51,975 nt of DNA from Betaproteobacteria bacterium (GTDB lineage Bacteria > Pseudomonadota > Gammaproteobacteria > Burkholderiales > Usitatibacteraceae). Position numbers and translations under genes: made by a program. Below, one piece after another: positions 17,257 through 26,305 of the stretch. A model generated the notes under the pieces. It made no database searches. It saw nothing but the letters and a program-made list of their open reading frames with translations, and had not been told where the DNA came from. The stretch's first letter is position 1. Every line of letters starts with the position of its first letter. The stretch covers positions 1 to 51,975 of the forward strand of contig JAABQW010000252.1 of the NCBI GenBank assembly GCA_011391275.1, written 5' to 3'.

Positions 17257-17892
17257 TCAGGGCAGGGTCTTGCCGGGAGTCGCGAAGCCGAGTTGCTCGA
17301 AGACCGGGAGGAGAGCCCGGCCGACGGCGCCGGCGTCGAGGTCGGGGTCGCGGGCGGCGCGCACGACGAGCCCCTCGATCAGGCATTGCATCAGGAGCGC
17401 GCGCGGGGAAGCCTCCCCGGCCGGCATTCCCAGGCCGCCGGCACTGCGGTCGCGTCGCATCCAGCCCTCGAATTCCTCGAGCACCAGGGCGTCCGACTTG
17501 CGCAGGGCCTCCAGGATCTCGGGGGAGCGCGAGGCCTCCGCGCTCATCTCGAGGAAGAGCGCGGCGTTCATCACGTCGGCCGAGGCCGTCTGCCACGCGC
17601 GGAACTTCTCGAGCACCGCGGCGAGGAAGTCCACCCCGCCGCAGAGCTCCGCGATGCGCGCGCGCTTGCCGTCGAGCTCGCGCGCGATGATCGCGAGCAT
17701 GATGGCGTTCTTGCTTTCGAAGTAGCGGTAGGTCAGCCCCGTGCTGATGCCGGCCGTCTCGGCGATGAGGGCCATGCCTGCACCGTGGAAACCCTGCTCG
17801 ATGAAGCACTTCTGCGCGGCGTCGAGGATGCGCTCGCGCTGCGACTCGGCCCGTGCCTCGGCCTTCGGGGTCCTGCGCTGAAGGGCGCTCAA
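17257..17892 (-). CDS. TetR/AcrR family regulator, last gene of the efflux operon
   Basis: 211 aa from a TTG start that overlaps the stop of the outer-membrane-factor gene (TTGA). No ATG or GTG precedes the HTH, so the unusual start is well supported. The TetR N-terminal DNA-binding domain is visible (RERILDAAQKCFIEQGFHG, then GISTGLTYRYFESKNAIM). The variable ligand domain fills the rest. It is translationally coupled to the pump genes it presumably represses, rather than divergent as is usual for acrR-type genes. The likely operator is the palindrome at 23667-23682. Confidence 0.9.
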   Translation of the reverse strand: MSALQRRTPKAEARAESQRERILDAAQKCFIEQGFHGAGMALIAETAGISTGLTYRYFESKNAIMLAIIARELDGKRARIAELCGGVDFLAAVLEKFRAWQTASADVMNAALFLEMSAEASRSPEILEALRKSDALVLEEFEGWMRRDRSAGGLGMPAGEASPRALLMQCLIEGLVVRAARDPDLDAGAVGRALLPVFEQLGFATPGKTLP

Positions 17893-19283
17893 GGCCCGGT
17901 CTCCTTCCAGTCGCCGCCGAGCACCTTGTAGAGGGTGACCCAGTTGGCCTGCTCGGCCAGCCGCGCGGTGATGAGCCCCTGCTGCGAGACGTAGAGCGTG
18001 CGCTGGTTGACCAGGCTTCCCAGGTAGCTGTCCTGCCCCGCCTTGTAGCGGGCGCGCGCGAGACGGTCCGCGTCGCCCGCAGCCTCCACCGTGGCCTCGA
18101 GCGCGCGGCGCTGGTCGGCGAGGGTGGCCGAGAATGCCAGCGCGTCGGCGACCTCTCGGAACCCCGACTGGATTGACCTCTCGTACCGGGCCAGCGCGAT
18201 GTCGCGGTCGACGGTGGCGACTTCCAGGCCGGCCGTCAGGCGCCCGCCCTGGAAAATGGGCAGGTACAACTGCGGCGCCACGCTCCACACGAAGGTGCCG
18301 CTCTTGAACAGTCCCGATAGTTCGCCGGCGGCCGTTCCCGCCGAGCCGGTGAGCGTGATCGACGGGAAGAACGCGGCGCGCGCGGCGCCGATGTTCGCGT
18401 TGGCCGCGAGAAGCGAGTGTTCCGCCGACCGGATGTCGGGGCGTCGGAGGAGCAGCTCCGACGTGAGCCCGGCCGGAACGCCTTTCCAGCGCGTCACCGG
18501 GCCTTCCCAGCCTTCCGGCAGGAGGGCCGGGTCGAACGGGCCGCCCACCAGCAGGGCGAGCGCGTTCCGGTCCGCGGCCACCTGGCCTTCGTACCGCGCC
18601 GCGTCGGCGCGCGCGGCTTCCGCGAGAGTGCGCACCTGGGCGTGGTCCAGGGCCGAGATGGCGCCCAGCTCCTTGCGCCTTGCGGAGAGCCGGAACTCGT
18701 CCTCGCGGGTGACGAGGGTGGCCCTGGCCAGGCGCAGCTGCTCGCGATCCGCCGCGAGTGCCAGCCAGGCGTTGGCGACTTCCGCCACGAGCGCGAGGCG
18801 GACGCTGCGCTGGTTTTCCTCCTCGGCGAAGTAGCGCTCGAGGGCCGCCTTGTCGAGGCTCATCACCCGGCCGAAGAGGTCGATCTCGAACTGGGTGATG
18901 CCCACGCTGGCCGAGTAGGCGCTCGTCGTGTCCCGGTTGTCGCCGCCGGAGCGCACGAGCGCTCCCGAGGCGTCCACCGACGGAAAGCGGTCCGACCTCT
19001 GGATCTGGTGCAGCGCCCGCGCGCGTTCGACGTTCAGCACGGCCACGCGCAGGTCGCGGTTGTTGGCGAGCGCCTTTTCCACCAGCGCGACGAGCTTCGG
19101 GCTGGCGAGGAAGTCGCGCCAGCCGATGCCTGCCGCGTCAGCGGTCTCCGCCGCCCCGGCTGCCGGTTCCCACTTCGCGGGCACCTCGGGCCGCGCTTCC
19201 GGCACCGTCGGCTCGAGCATGCCGCACGCGCCCGCGGCGAGCGCGACGAAGGCGAGGGCCGCGTATCCGGCGAGCCTTCTCAT
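17889..19283 (-). CDS. RND efflux outer-membrane factor (NodT/OprM family lipoprotein)
   Basis: 464 aa. A lipoprotein signal with lipobox LAAGAC puts the acylated Cys near residue 20. Two homologous halves of long helices and beta segments follow the TolC-family plan ([20 protein letters not shown], then [20 protein letters not shown]). It forms the trimeric exit duct in the outer membrane for the pump and adaptor encoded upstream. The start overlaps the pump stop (ATGA), and its own stop overlaps the tetR start. Confidence 0.95.
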   Translation of the reverse strand: MRRLAGYAALAFVALAAGACGMLEPTVPEARPEVPAKWEPAAGAAETADAAGIGWRDFLASPKLVALVEKALANNRDLRVAVLNVERARALHQIQRSDRFPSVDASGALVRSGGDNRDTTSAYSASVGITQFEIDLFGRVMSLDKAALERYFAEEENQRSVRLALVAEVANAWLALAADREQLRLARATLVTREDEFRLSARRKELGAISALDHAQVRTLAEAARADAARYEGQVAADRNALALLVGGPFDPALLPEGWEGPVTRWKGVPAGLTSELLLRRPDIRSAEHSLLAANANIGAARAAFFPSITLTGSAGTAAGELSGLFKSGTFVWSVAPQLYLPIFQGGRLTAGLEVATVDRDIALARYERSIQSGFREVADALAFSATLADQRRALEATVEAAGDADRLARARYKAGQDSYLGSLVNQRTLYVSQQGLITARLAEQANWVTLYKVLGGDWKETGP

Positions 19284-22200
19284 GGCGCACCTCCTTCCGG
19301 CTGCCGCGCCGCCTTCTTCCTGCCGAAGACGCGGAAGACGAGCACGAAGAAGAGCGGGATGAAGACGATGCCCAGGAACGTGCCCACCGCCATGCCGCCC
19401 AGGACGCCCGTGCCGATGGCGCGCTGCGCGCCAGAGCCCGCGCCGGTCGCGATGGCGAGCGGCATGACGCCCAGCCCGAAGGCGATCGAGGTCATCAGGA
19501 TGGGGCGCAGCCGGTCGCGCGCGGCGGCGACCACCGCGTCGACCGCCCCCATGCCCTTGGCCAGGTTCTCCGTGGCGAACTGGATGATGAGGACGGCGTT
19601 CTTGCTCGACAGGCCCACCGTCGCGAGCATGGCCACCTGGAAGTAGACGTCGCGCTCGTAGCCGCGGGCCATCGTGGCGAGCACCGTGCCCAGGATCCCC
19701 AGCGGCACCACCATCAGCACCGCGGTGGGCACGCTCCAGCTCTCGTAGAGTGCCGCTAGGCACAGGAACACCACCAGGATCGACAGGCTGTAGAGGAGCG
19801 GCGTCTGCGCGCCCGCGGCACGCTCCTGGTACGACGCCCCCGTCCACTCCAGGCCCACGCCCGGGGGAAGCTGCGCCACGAGGCGCTCGACTTCCGCCAT
19901 GGCGTCGCCGGAGCTCACGCCCGGCGCGGCTTCCCCGTTGATGTTCATCGCGGGCACGCCGTTGTAGCGCTCCAGGCGCGGCGAGCCGTACTCCCAGCCG
20001 GTGGTGGCGAAGGCGGTGAAGGGCACCATCTCGCCCTTCGCGTTCTTCACCGACCAGCGCCGGAAGTCCTCCGGCACCATGCGGTAGGGCGCGTCGGCCT
20101 GCACGATCACGCGCTTCACGCGCCCGCGCTCGTTGAAGTCGTCGATGTACTGGCTGCCCCAGGCCACCGCGAGCGTCGTGTTGATGTCGGCAGCGGTCAG
20201 CCCGAGGGCGCCGGCCTTGGCGAAGTCGACGTCGACGCGAAGCTGCGGCGTGTCCTCCTGGCCGTTGGGCCGGACGTTGGCCAGCAGCTTGCTCTGCGCG
20301 GCGATGCCCAGGAACTGGTTGCGCGCCTCGGTGAGGGCGACGTGGCCCATGCCCACCGTGTCCTTGAGGTAGAAGGCGTAGCCGCCGGCCACGCCCAGCT
20401 CGGGCACCGGCGGGGGCGCGAAGGCGAAGACGAAGGCGTCCTTGATCTGCATGAAGCGGCCCATGGCGCGCCCGGCGACCGCCTGCACCGACTGCTCCGG
20501 GGACTGGCGCTCGGACCAGTCCTTGAGGCTCACGAAAGCCACGCCCGTGTTCTGCCCGACGCCGCCGAAGCTGAACCCCTGCACGGTGAAGAGCGAGACC
20601 ACGGCCTCCTTCTCGGTGTCGAGGAAGTGGCTTTCGATCTGCTTCATGACTTCCATCGTCCGCTCCTGCGTCGCCCCGACCGGCGCCTGCACCTGCGCGA
20701 AGAGGACGCCCTGGTCCTCGGCGGGCAGGAAGGCGGTCGGGATGCGCAGGAAGAGAACCACCATCACTGCCGCCATCGCGAGGAAGACGGCGAAGTAGCG
20801 CCGCGAACGGCTCGTGATGGCGCGCACCGACTTCTGGTAGCCGGCGTTGCCGCGGTCGAAGACCTTGTTGAACCAGCCGAAGAATCCCGCCTCGGAGGCG
20901 TGGTGGCCCTTCTCGATCCTCGTGAGCATCGTGGCGCACAGCGCCGGCGTGAGGACGATGGCCACGACCACCGACAGCGCGATGGCCGAGACGATGGTCG
21001 CGGAGAACTGCCGGTAGATGACGCCGGTCGAGCCGCCCAGGAAGGCCATCGGCACGAACACCGCCGCGAGGATCATCCCGACCGCGACCAGCGCGCCGGT
21101 GATCTGGTCCATGGACTTGCGCGTCGCCTCGAGCGGCGTGAGCCCCTCCTCGCTCATGAGGCGCTCGACGTTCTCGACCACCACGATGGCGTCGTCCACC
21201 AGCAGGCCGATGGCGAGCACCATCGCGAACATGGTGAGCATGTTGATGGAGTAGCCCAGCGCCGCGAGCACCGCGAAGGTGCCCAGCAGCACGATCGGCA
21301 CCGCGATGGTCGGGATGAGGGTCGCCCGGAAGTTCTGCAGGAAAAGGTACATCACGAGGAAGACCAGGAGCACGGCCTCCAGCAGCGTCTTCACGACCTC
21401 CTTGATCGAGGCCAGCACGAACGGCGTCGTGTCGAAAGGCACGACCGCCTTCAGCCCCTTCGGGAAGTTGGGCTGCATCTGCTTGATCAGCGACTCGACC
21501 TTCTGCGCGGTGGCGAGCGCGTTCGCGTTGGTGGCGAGCGAGATCGCGATTCCCGCGGAAGGGCGCCCGTTGTAGCGCGCGACGGTGGAATAGTCCTCGG
21601 CGCCCAGCTCGACGCGCGCCACGTCGCCCAGCCGCAGCAAGGACCCGTCGGGACGGCTCCTCACCACGATGGCGCGGAACTGCTCCGGAGTCTGCAGGCG
21701 CTCCTGCGCGGTGACCGTGGCGTTGAGCTGCTGGCCGGGAACGGCCGGCGTGCCGCCGAGCTGGCCGACGGCGACCTGCGCGTTCTGGGCGCGGATCGCC
21801 GCGATGATCTCGGCGGGCGTGAGCTTGTAGGTGTCGAGCTTGCCCGGGTCGAGCCAGATGCGCATGGCGTAGCGCGCGCCGAAGAGCCGCACGTTGCCGA
21901 CGCCGTCGACGCGGCTGATGGGGTCCATCACCGACCCGCGCACGTAGTCGGCGATGTCGCGCTGGTCCATGCTCCCGTCCTCGGAGACGAAGCCCATCAC
22001 CATGAGGAAGCTGGGGTTCGCCTTGCTCACCGTGATGCCCTGGGTCTGGACGATCTGCGGCAGCGAGGGGGTGGCGACGGCGAGCTTGTTCTGGACCTGG
22101 ACCTGCGCCGTGTCCGGGTTCACGCCGCTGTCGAAGGTGAGCGTGATCGTCGACAGGCCGTTGGACTCGCTGGTGGAGGCGATGTAGAGCAGGCCGTCGA

Positions 22201-22414
22201 GGCCCGTCATCGCCTGCTCTATCACCTGCGTCACCGAATCCTCGACGGCCCTGGCCGAGGCGCCGGGATAGGCCGCGTTGATGGTGACCGAGGGCGGCGC
22301 GATGGTGGGGTAGCGGGAGATGGGCAGGCGCGTCATGGAGATGGCGCCCGCCACCATGATGAGGATCGCGATGACCCACGCGAAGATGGGCCGGTCGATG
22401 AAGAAGCGTGCCAT
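19280..22414 (-). CDS. RND multidrug efflux pump, AcrB/MexB (HAE1) family
   Basis: 1044 aa, the normal length of HAE1 pumps. Twelve membrane helices and two large periplasmic loops are expected. The proton-relay residues are present: Asp407 and Asp408 in [13 protein letters not shown] (same numbers as AcrB) and Lys938 in [14 protein letters not shown]. It exports hydrophobic drugs, dyes and solvents from the periplasm/inner membrane using the proton gradient. Middle gene of a complete tripartite operon, 12 nt after the adaptor gene. Substrates cannot be read from the sequence. Confidence 0.97.
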   Translation of the reverse strand: MARFFIDRPIFAWVIAILIMVAGAISMTRLPISRYPTIAPPSVTINAAYPGASARAVEDSVTQVIEQAMTGLDGLLYIASTSESNGLSTITLTFDSGVNPDTAQVQVQNKLAVATPSLPQIVQTQGITVSKANPSFLMVMGFVSEDGSMDQRDIADYVRGSVMDPISRVDGVGNVRLFGARYAMRIWLDPGKLDTYKLTPAEIIAAIRAQNAQVAVGQLGGTPAVPGQQLNATVTAQERLQTPEQFRAIVVRSRPDGSLLRLGDVARVELGAEDYSTVARYNGRPSAGIAISLATNANALATAQKVESLIKQMQPNFPKGLKAVVPFDTTPFVLASIKEVVKTLLEAVLLVFLVMYLFLQNFRATLIPTIAVPIVLLGTFAVLAALGYSINMLTMFAMVLAIGLLVDDAIVVVENVERLMSEEGLTPLEATRKSMDQITGALVAVGMILAAVFVPMAFLGGSTGVIYRQFSATIVSAIALSVVVAIVLTPALCATMLTRIEKGHHASEAGFFGWFNKVFDRGNAGYQKSVRAITSRSRRYFAVFLAMAAVMVVLFLRIPTAFLPAEDQGVLFAQVQAPVGATQERTMEVMKQIESHFLDTEKEAVVSLFTVQGFSFGGVGQNTGVAFVSLKDWSERQSPEQSVQAVAGRAMGRFMQIKDAFVFAFAPPPVPELGVAGGYAFYLKDTVGMGHVALTEARNQFLGIAAQSKLLANVRPNGQEDTPQLRVDVDFAKAGALGLTAADINTTLAVAWGSQYIDDFNERGRVKRVIVQADAPYRMVPEDFRRWSVKNAKGEMVPFTAFATTGWEYGSPRLERYNGVPAMNINGEAAPGVSSGDAMAEVERLVAQLPPGVGLEWTGASYQERAAGAQTPLLYSLSILVVFLCLAALYESWSVPTAVLMVVPLGILGTVLATMARGYERDVYFQVAMLATVGLSSKNAVLIIQFATENLAKGMGAVDAVVAAARDRLRPILMTSIAFGLGVMPLAIATGAGSGAQRAIGTGVLGGMAVGTFLGIVFIPLFFVLVFRVFGRKKAARQPEGGAP

Positions 22415-22426
22415 GGCGGCTTCCGC

Positions 22427-23617
22427 CTACTTCTTCGCCGCGGGCGAGGGCGCGGCGGCGGGAGTCGCGGCAGGAGCCGGCGGCTGCGCGACCTTCGCGG
22501 GCATCCCCGGGCGGATCTTCTGCAGGCCCTCGACGATGACGCGCTCGCCGGCGGCTAGGCCTTCGTCCACGAGCCACTGGTCGCCGACGGTCTGGCTAAC
22601 CTTGAGGGAGCGCATCTGCACCTTGCCCCCGGCGTCGAGCACCATGGCGAAGGCGTTGCCCTTCGGGTCGCGCGTGATGGCGCGCTGCGGAGCGAGGATG
22701 GCGTTGTCGCGCGTGCCGCTGCCGACGACGGCGCGGATGTAGATGCCGGGCAGCAGGACCTGGTCGGGGTTGGGGACCACGATCCGCAGCGTGTAGCTGC
22801 CGGTCGCGGGGTCGACCGTCGTTTCCGAGAAGGCGAGCTTGCCCTTGTGGGCGTGGCGGCTTGCGTCCTCGAGGACGATTTCGACGGGGATGTCGGCCGC
22901 CTTCATGCGGCCCGAGGCGAGCTGCCTGCGAAGCTCGAGGAGCTCGCTGCTCGACTGCGTCACGTCGACGTACATCGGGTCGAGCTGCTGCACCGTGGCG
23001 AGCGCGGCTTCCTGGTTGGCGGTGAGGAGGGCCCCCGGGGTGACGCTCGACTTGCCGATCCGCCCGGAAATGGGCGAGGCGATCCTCGCGTAGGCGAGGT
23101 TGATCTGCGCGCGGTCGAGGACCGCGCGGGCCGCGGCGACGTCGGCCTCCGCCTGCTGCCTGGCTGCCTGCGCGTTCTCGTCGTCCTGCCTGCTCACCGC
23201 CTCGATCTTCAGGAGCTCCACCGATCGTCTTGCGTTGAGCGTGGCGGTGTTGAGCGTCGCCTCGGCGCGGGCGAGCGCGGCGCGGGCGCTGGCGGCCTCG
23301 GCGCGGTAGAGCGAGTCGTCCAGCTGGTAGAGGGGCTGCCCTGCCTTGACGAGCGCGCCTTCCACGAAGAGGCGCTCCTTCACGATCCCCGTGGCCTGCG
23401 GCCGGACCTCGGCGACGAGGTATGGGACGGTGCGCCCCGGCAGCTCGCGCGATAGCGTCACCGTCTTCGGCGCCAGGGTGACGACCGACACTTCCGGCGG
23501 CGGCATCCCCGCGCCGGGCGGCGGCGCGCCTTCCTTCTGGCCTGAGCAGGCCGCCAGCAGGCCGGCCAGCGTGACGGCGCAAGTAATTGAAATGGCGCGG
23601 GAAAAGTGGAGTCGCAT
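22427..23617 (-). CDS. RND efflux periplasmic adaptor (AcrA/MexA family lipoprotein)
   Basis: 396 aa with a lipoprotein signal (LAGLLAACSG, Cys24 acylated). Typical membrane-fusion layout: lipoyl half (VAEVRPQATGIVKERLFVEG), alpha-hairpin with Ala/Glu-rich heptads (about 100-170), second lipoyl half (YARIASPISGRIGKSSVTPG), then beta-barrel and membrane-proximal domains. The C-terminus is an Ala/Pro-rich tail ending PAAKK. Links the pump to the outer-membrane factor. First gene of the operon; the promoter with TTGACA -35 and the operator palindrome lie just upstream. Confidence 0.95.
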   Translation of the reverse strand: MRLHFSRAISITCAVTLAGLLAACSGQKEGAPPPGAGMPPPEVSVVTLAPKTVTLSRELPGRTVPYLVAEVRPQATGIVKERLFVEGALVKAGQPLYQLDDSLYRAEAASARAALARAEATLNTATLNARRSVELLKIEAVSRQDDENAQAARQQAEADVAAARAVLDRAQINLAYARIASPISGRIGKSSVTPGALLTANQEAALATVQQLDPMYVDVTQSSSELLELRRQLASGRMKAADIPVEIVLEDASRHAHKGKLAFSETTVDPATGSYTLRIVVPNPDQVLLPGIYIRAVVGSGTRDNAILAPQRAITRDPKGNAFAMVLDAGGKVQMRSLKVSQTVGDQWLVDEGLAAGERVIVEGLQKIRPGMPAKVAQPPAPAATPAAAPSPAAKK

Positions 23618-23665
23618 GGGAACCTCGGAAAGCGGGGGCGGGAGGGCAGGGCGCGGGAGTCATGT

Positions 23666-23694
23666 AGAATGAACGTTCATTCATTAACTGTCAA
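23666..23694 (-). promoter_or_regulatory. Efflux operon promoter with TetR-type operator
   Basis: A 16-bp perfect palindrome GAATGAACGTTCATTC (23667-23682) lies just downstream of a consensus -35 (TTGACA, complement of 23689-23694). With 17-bp spacing the -10 would be CATTCT, inside the palindrome, so a bound repressor would block RNA polymerase. The palindrome resembles operators I know for AcrR/TtgR-type repressors. It lies about 50 nt from the adaptor start and 32 nt from the start of the divergent gene at 23715, which it might also control. Confidence 0.75.
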
Positions 23695-23714
23695 GGCTTC
23701 GGGAGGGCGCGCGC

Positions 23715-24200
23715 ATGACTCTTTTCGATCTGCAATCCTGGGAGACGGCCTCGTACGTCGTCACGGTGATCGGCCTGCCGGTGGCGATCGCCATCTTCCT
23801 CGCGGACCAGCGCAAGGAAAGGCGCAACGAGGAGGAGGAAAGCTGGCAACGGCTGTCGGATGCCTACAACGAATTCCTCCAGGTCGTGATCGAACATCCG
23901 GACCTGCGCCTGCGCACCGGGCGGGGAAACGCGAGCCTCACGCCCGAGCAGGAGGAACGGATGATGGTCATCTTCACCATGCTCATCGGCCTCTTCGAGC
24001 GCGCCTACCTCGTGGCGTGGGAGCCGGACATGAACCCGGAGCAGGCGCGCCGGTGGAACTCGTGGGAAGACTGGATGCGCGAGTGGTGCCGGCGCCGGGA
24101 TTTCTCCGGGCACCTGCCCGACCTGCTGCGCGGGGAGGATCCGGATTTCGCCGCCTACATCCGGGGCATCGCGGAACAGGAGGCTTCCGCCGCCGCGTGA
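23715..24200 (+). CDS. Conserved hypothetical single-pass membrane protein
   Basis: 161 aa. One hydrophobic segment near the N-terminus (TASYVVTVIGLPVAIAIFLA, about 11-30) is followed by charged residues (DQRKERRNEEEE), predicting an N-terminal anchor with a soluble cytoplasmic domain rich in Trp, Glu and Arg (EPDMNPEQARRWNSWEDWMR). I do not recognise a named family. It is divergent from the efflux operon and shares its regulatory region, the place where a repressor gene usually sits. Confidence 0.75.
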   Translation: MTLFDLQSWETASYVVTVIGLPVAIAIFLADQRKERRNEEEESWQRLSDAYNEFLQVVIEHPDLRLRTGRGNASLTPEQEERMMVIFTMLIGLFERAYLVAWEPDMNPEQARRWNSWEDWMREWCRRRDFSGHLPDLLRGEDPDFAAYIRGIAEQEASAAA

Positions 24201-24228
24201 GGGGGCATCCGCGGGCTAGAATCGCGCC

Positions 24229-25380
24229 ATGGCCGGGCCGCACGAACGCTGGGACATCTTCTGCCGCGTCGTCGACAACTACGGTGACGTGGGCGTGGCG
24301 TGGCGGCTGGCGCGGTGCCTCGCGCACGAGCACGCGAAGCGCGTCCGCCTCATCCTCGACGACCTCACCGTGCTCGCACGGCTGCGGCCGGAGACGGATC
24401 CCGCGCGGGACGGGCAGCGCATCGACGGGGTCGACGTGCGCCGCTGGGACGCGGGCTGGAACGACGCGGTGCCGGCCGGCGAGGTGGCCGACGTGGTGGT
24501 GGAGACATTCGGCTGCGACACGCCCGAGCCGTATGTGCGCGCCATGGCCGCCCGCGCCCCGCACCCGCGCTGGATCAACCTCGAGTACCTGAGCGCCGAG
24601 GAGTGGGTGGAGGGAAGCCACGCGCTGCCTTCCCCGCATCCCCGGTACGCGCCGCTCACGCGGCATTTCTTCTTCCCGGGCTTCACCGCGCGCACGGGCG
24701 GGCTCCTGCGCGAGCGCGGCCTCCTCGAGCGGCGCGACGCCTTCCAGGCCGACCGCGCGGCGCAGGCCGCCTTCTGGCGGGCACTCACGGGTGCCCAGCC
24801 CCCCGATGCAGCCCTGAAGGTGAGCCTCTTCGGCTACGCCGGTGCGCCTTACGGGGCGCTCCTCGAGGCCATGGCGCACCACGCCGGGCCGGTGTGGCTC
24901 GTCGCGCCGGAGGGCGTCGCGGCAAGCGCCGTTTCCGCCTGGCTCCACGGCAAGGCACGGGGCGAGCGCGGCGCGGTCGAGGCATTCACGGTGCCCTTCC
25001 TCGACCAGGACAGCTACGACGAGCTGCTGTGGGCCTGCGACCTGAACTTCGTGCGCGGCGAGGATTCCTTCGTGCGCGCGCAGTGGGCGGCGCGGCCGTT
25101 CGTGTGGCACGTCTACCCGACCGACGACGCGGCCCACTGGGTGAAGCTCGGCGCCTTCCTGGCCCGCTACGCCGCGGGCATGGACCGCGCCCACGCCGCA
25201 CGGCTCACCGCCTTCTGGGAAGCCTGGAACCGCCCGGCACCCCTGGACCGCGCCTGGCCCGCCTTCGAGGCGGCGCTGCCCTCGATGGCACCGCACGCCG
25301 AGGACTGGGCCGCACGTCTCGCCATCCGGCCGGATCTCGCCACGAGGCTGGCGGATTTCGTCGATAACGTGTTAAACTGA
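24229..25380 (+). CDS. earP: EF-P arginine rhamnosyltransferase EarP
   Basis: 383 aa, the usual EarP length. The GT-B glycosyltransferase transfers L-rhamnose from dTDP-rhamnose to Arg32 of EF-P. The diagnostic N-terminus WDIFCRVVDNYGDVGV carries Asp16 and Asp20, the aspartates equivalent to those reported as essential in Pseudomonas EarP. The C-terminal nucleotide-sugar site (NFVRGEDSFVRAQWA) is present. It lies directly upstream of efp, whose product has the matching Arg32, so substrate and modifier are encoded together. No rhamnose-biosynthesis genes are in the window. Confidence 0.96.
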   Translation: MAGPHERWDIFCRVVDNYGDVGVAWRLARCLAHEHAKRVRLILDDLTVLARLRPETDPARDGQRIDGVDVRRWDAGWNDAVPAGEVADVVVETFGCDTPEPYVRAMAARAPHPRWINLEYLSAEEWVEGSHALPSPHPRYAPLTRHFFFPGFTARTGGLLRERGLLERRDAFQADRAAQAAFWRALTGAQPPDAALKVSLFGYAGAPYGALLEAMAHHAGPVWLVAPEGVAASAVSAWLHGKARGERGAVEAFTVPFLDQDSYDELLWACDLNFVRGEDSFVRAQWAARPFVWHVYPTDDAAHWVKLGAFLARYAAGMDRAHAARLTAFWEAWNRPAPLDRAWPAFEAALPSMAPHAEDWAARLAIRPDLATRLADFVDNVLN

Positions 25381-25396
25381 AAGGCTTTTCGGGGAT

Positions 25397-25413
25397 CCCG
25401 CCGGCACGGCGGG
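25397..25413 (+). other. Hairpin in the efp leader
   Basis: A 7-bp inverted repeat (CCCGCCG-GCA-CGGCGGG) lies between earP and efp, 24 nt upstream of the efp start. No T-tract follows, so it is not a normal terminator; it may shape the efp leader or be incidental in this GC-rich DNA. Confidence 0.4.
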
Positions 25414-25437
25414 CGACAGAATTCACGGACGGAATTT

Positions 25438-25995
25438 ATGAAAACGGCTCAGGAACTGCGTAGCGGCAACGTATTCATGGTGGGCAAGGAACCGATGGTG
25501 GTGCTCCGCGCGGAGTACAACAAGGGCGGGCGCAGCTCGGCCACCATGAAGATGAAGATGAAGAACCTCCTCACCGGCACCAACACGGAGACCGTGTACA
25601 AGGCCGACGAGAAGTTCGAGCTCCTCATGCTCGAGAAGCGGGACGTGACCTACTCCTACTTCGCGGATCCCATGTACGTGTTCATGGACGGCGAGTACAA
25701 CCAGTACGAGATCGAGAAGGAAGTCCTGGGCGACGCGCTCACCTACCTCGAGGAAGGCATGCCCTGCCAGGCGACTTTCTACGAGGGGCGCGCGCTGTCC
25801 GTGGAAATCCCGACGACGGTCGTTCGCGAGGTCACCTACACCGAGCCCGCCGTGCGCGGCGACACCTCGGGCAAGGTTCTCAAGCCCGCCAACCTCGCCA
25901 ACGGCCACATCGTGCAGGTGCCCGCGTTCTGCGCGACGGGCGACAAGATCGAGATCGACACCCGCACCAACGAGTACAAGCGCCGGGTCAACTGA
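25438..25995 (+). CDS. efp: Translation elongation factor P
   Basis: 185 aa with the three-OB-fold EF-P layout. The modification loop reads [10 protein letters not shown] with Arg32 at the tip, the residue rhamnosylated by EarP; Lys-type EF-Ps modified by EpmA instead have Lys there. EF-P relieves ribosome stalling at consecutive prolines. It follows earP by 57 nt and is closed by a strong terminator at 26019-26048. Several proteins in this window contain long Pro runs, for example the META-domain lipoprotein. Confidence 0.98.
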   Translation: MKTAQELRSGNVFMVGKEPMVVLRAEYNKGGRSSATMKMKMKNLLTGTNTETVYKADEKFELLMLEKRDVTYSYFADPMYVFMDGEYNQYEIEKEVLGDALTYLEEGMPCQATFYEGRALSVEIPTTVVREVTYTEPAVRGDTSGKVLKPANLANGHIVQVPAFCATGDKIEIDTRTNEYKRRVN

Positions 25996-26018
25996 GCGCT
26001 TTTCCTCGCTTCCCGGGA

Positions 26019-26048
26019 GGGGCGCTTCGGCGCCCCTTTTTGTTTTTT
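26019..26048 (+). terminator. Rho-independent terminator after efp
   Basis: A 7-bp stem GGGGCGC-TTCG-GCGCCCC with a stable UUCG-type tetraloop is followed by TTTTTGTTTTTT. It ends 24-53 nt after the efp stop codon. Confidence 0.93.
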
Positions 26049-26064
26049 CCGCTGGCGCGGGGGG

Positions 26065-26243
26065 TAAACCTTTGGACACGGATGAACACGGATAAAGGCG
26101 GATGAACACGGATGATTCATGATCGGCTGGGCCCGCCTGCGAGAAGGTCGGCAACGGGATTCTCCTCGATGGCGCATCAAGCCCTTGCAGTTATCCGTGT
26201 TCATTCGCCTTTATCCGTGTTCATCCGTGTTCCAGAGGTTTCC
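26065..26243. repeat. Imperfect inverted-repeat element built from CACGGATGAA units
   Basis: Arms of about 50 nt (26066-26115 and 26191-26241) are complementary except for about three substitutions and one single-base indel, and flank a spacer of about 75 nt. Each arm carries short direct repeats of CACGGATGAA/CACGGATAAA. The outermost bases read AAACCT/AGGTTT. I recognise the GATGAACACGGAT string as one found repeatedly in intergenic DNA of many bacteria. Together with the efp terminator it fills the 310-nt gap between efp and the esterase gene; nothing else is seen there. Confidence 0.85.
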
Positions 26244-26305
26244 CCCCCACCATGGGCAAAGCGGATTGCGGATAAGCTTCGCGCATCGACATCGCGGAGC
26301 TCCCA

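Noticed and set aside
20342-22558. A 738-codon plus-strand frame opposite the RND pump
   Set aside because: Highly repetitive His/Arg/Glu/Asp composition typical of antisense frames in high-GC DNA; the minus strand encodes an intact AcrB homologue.
25996-26305. CRISPR-like short repeats (CACGGATGAA units)
   Set aside because: Units are contiguous and arranged as an inverted dyad, with no regular unique spacers and no cas genes.
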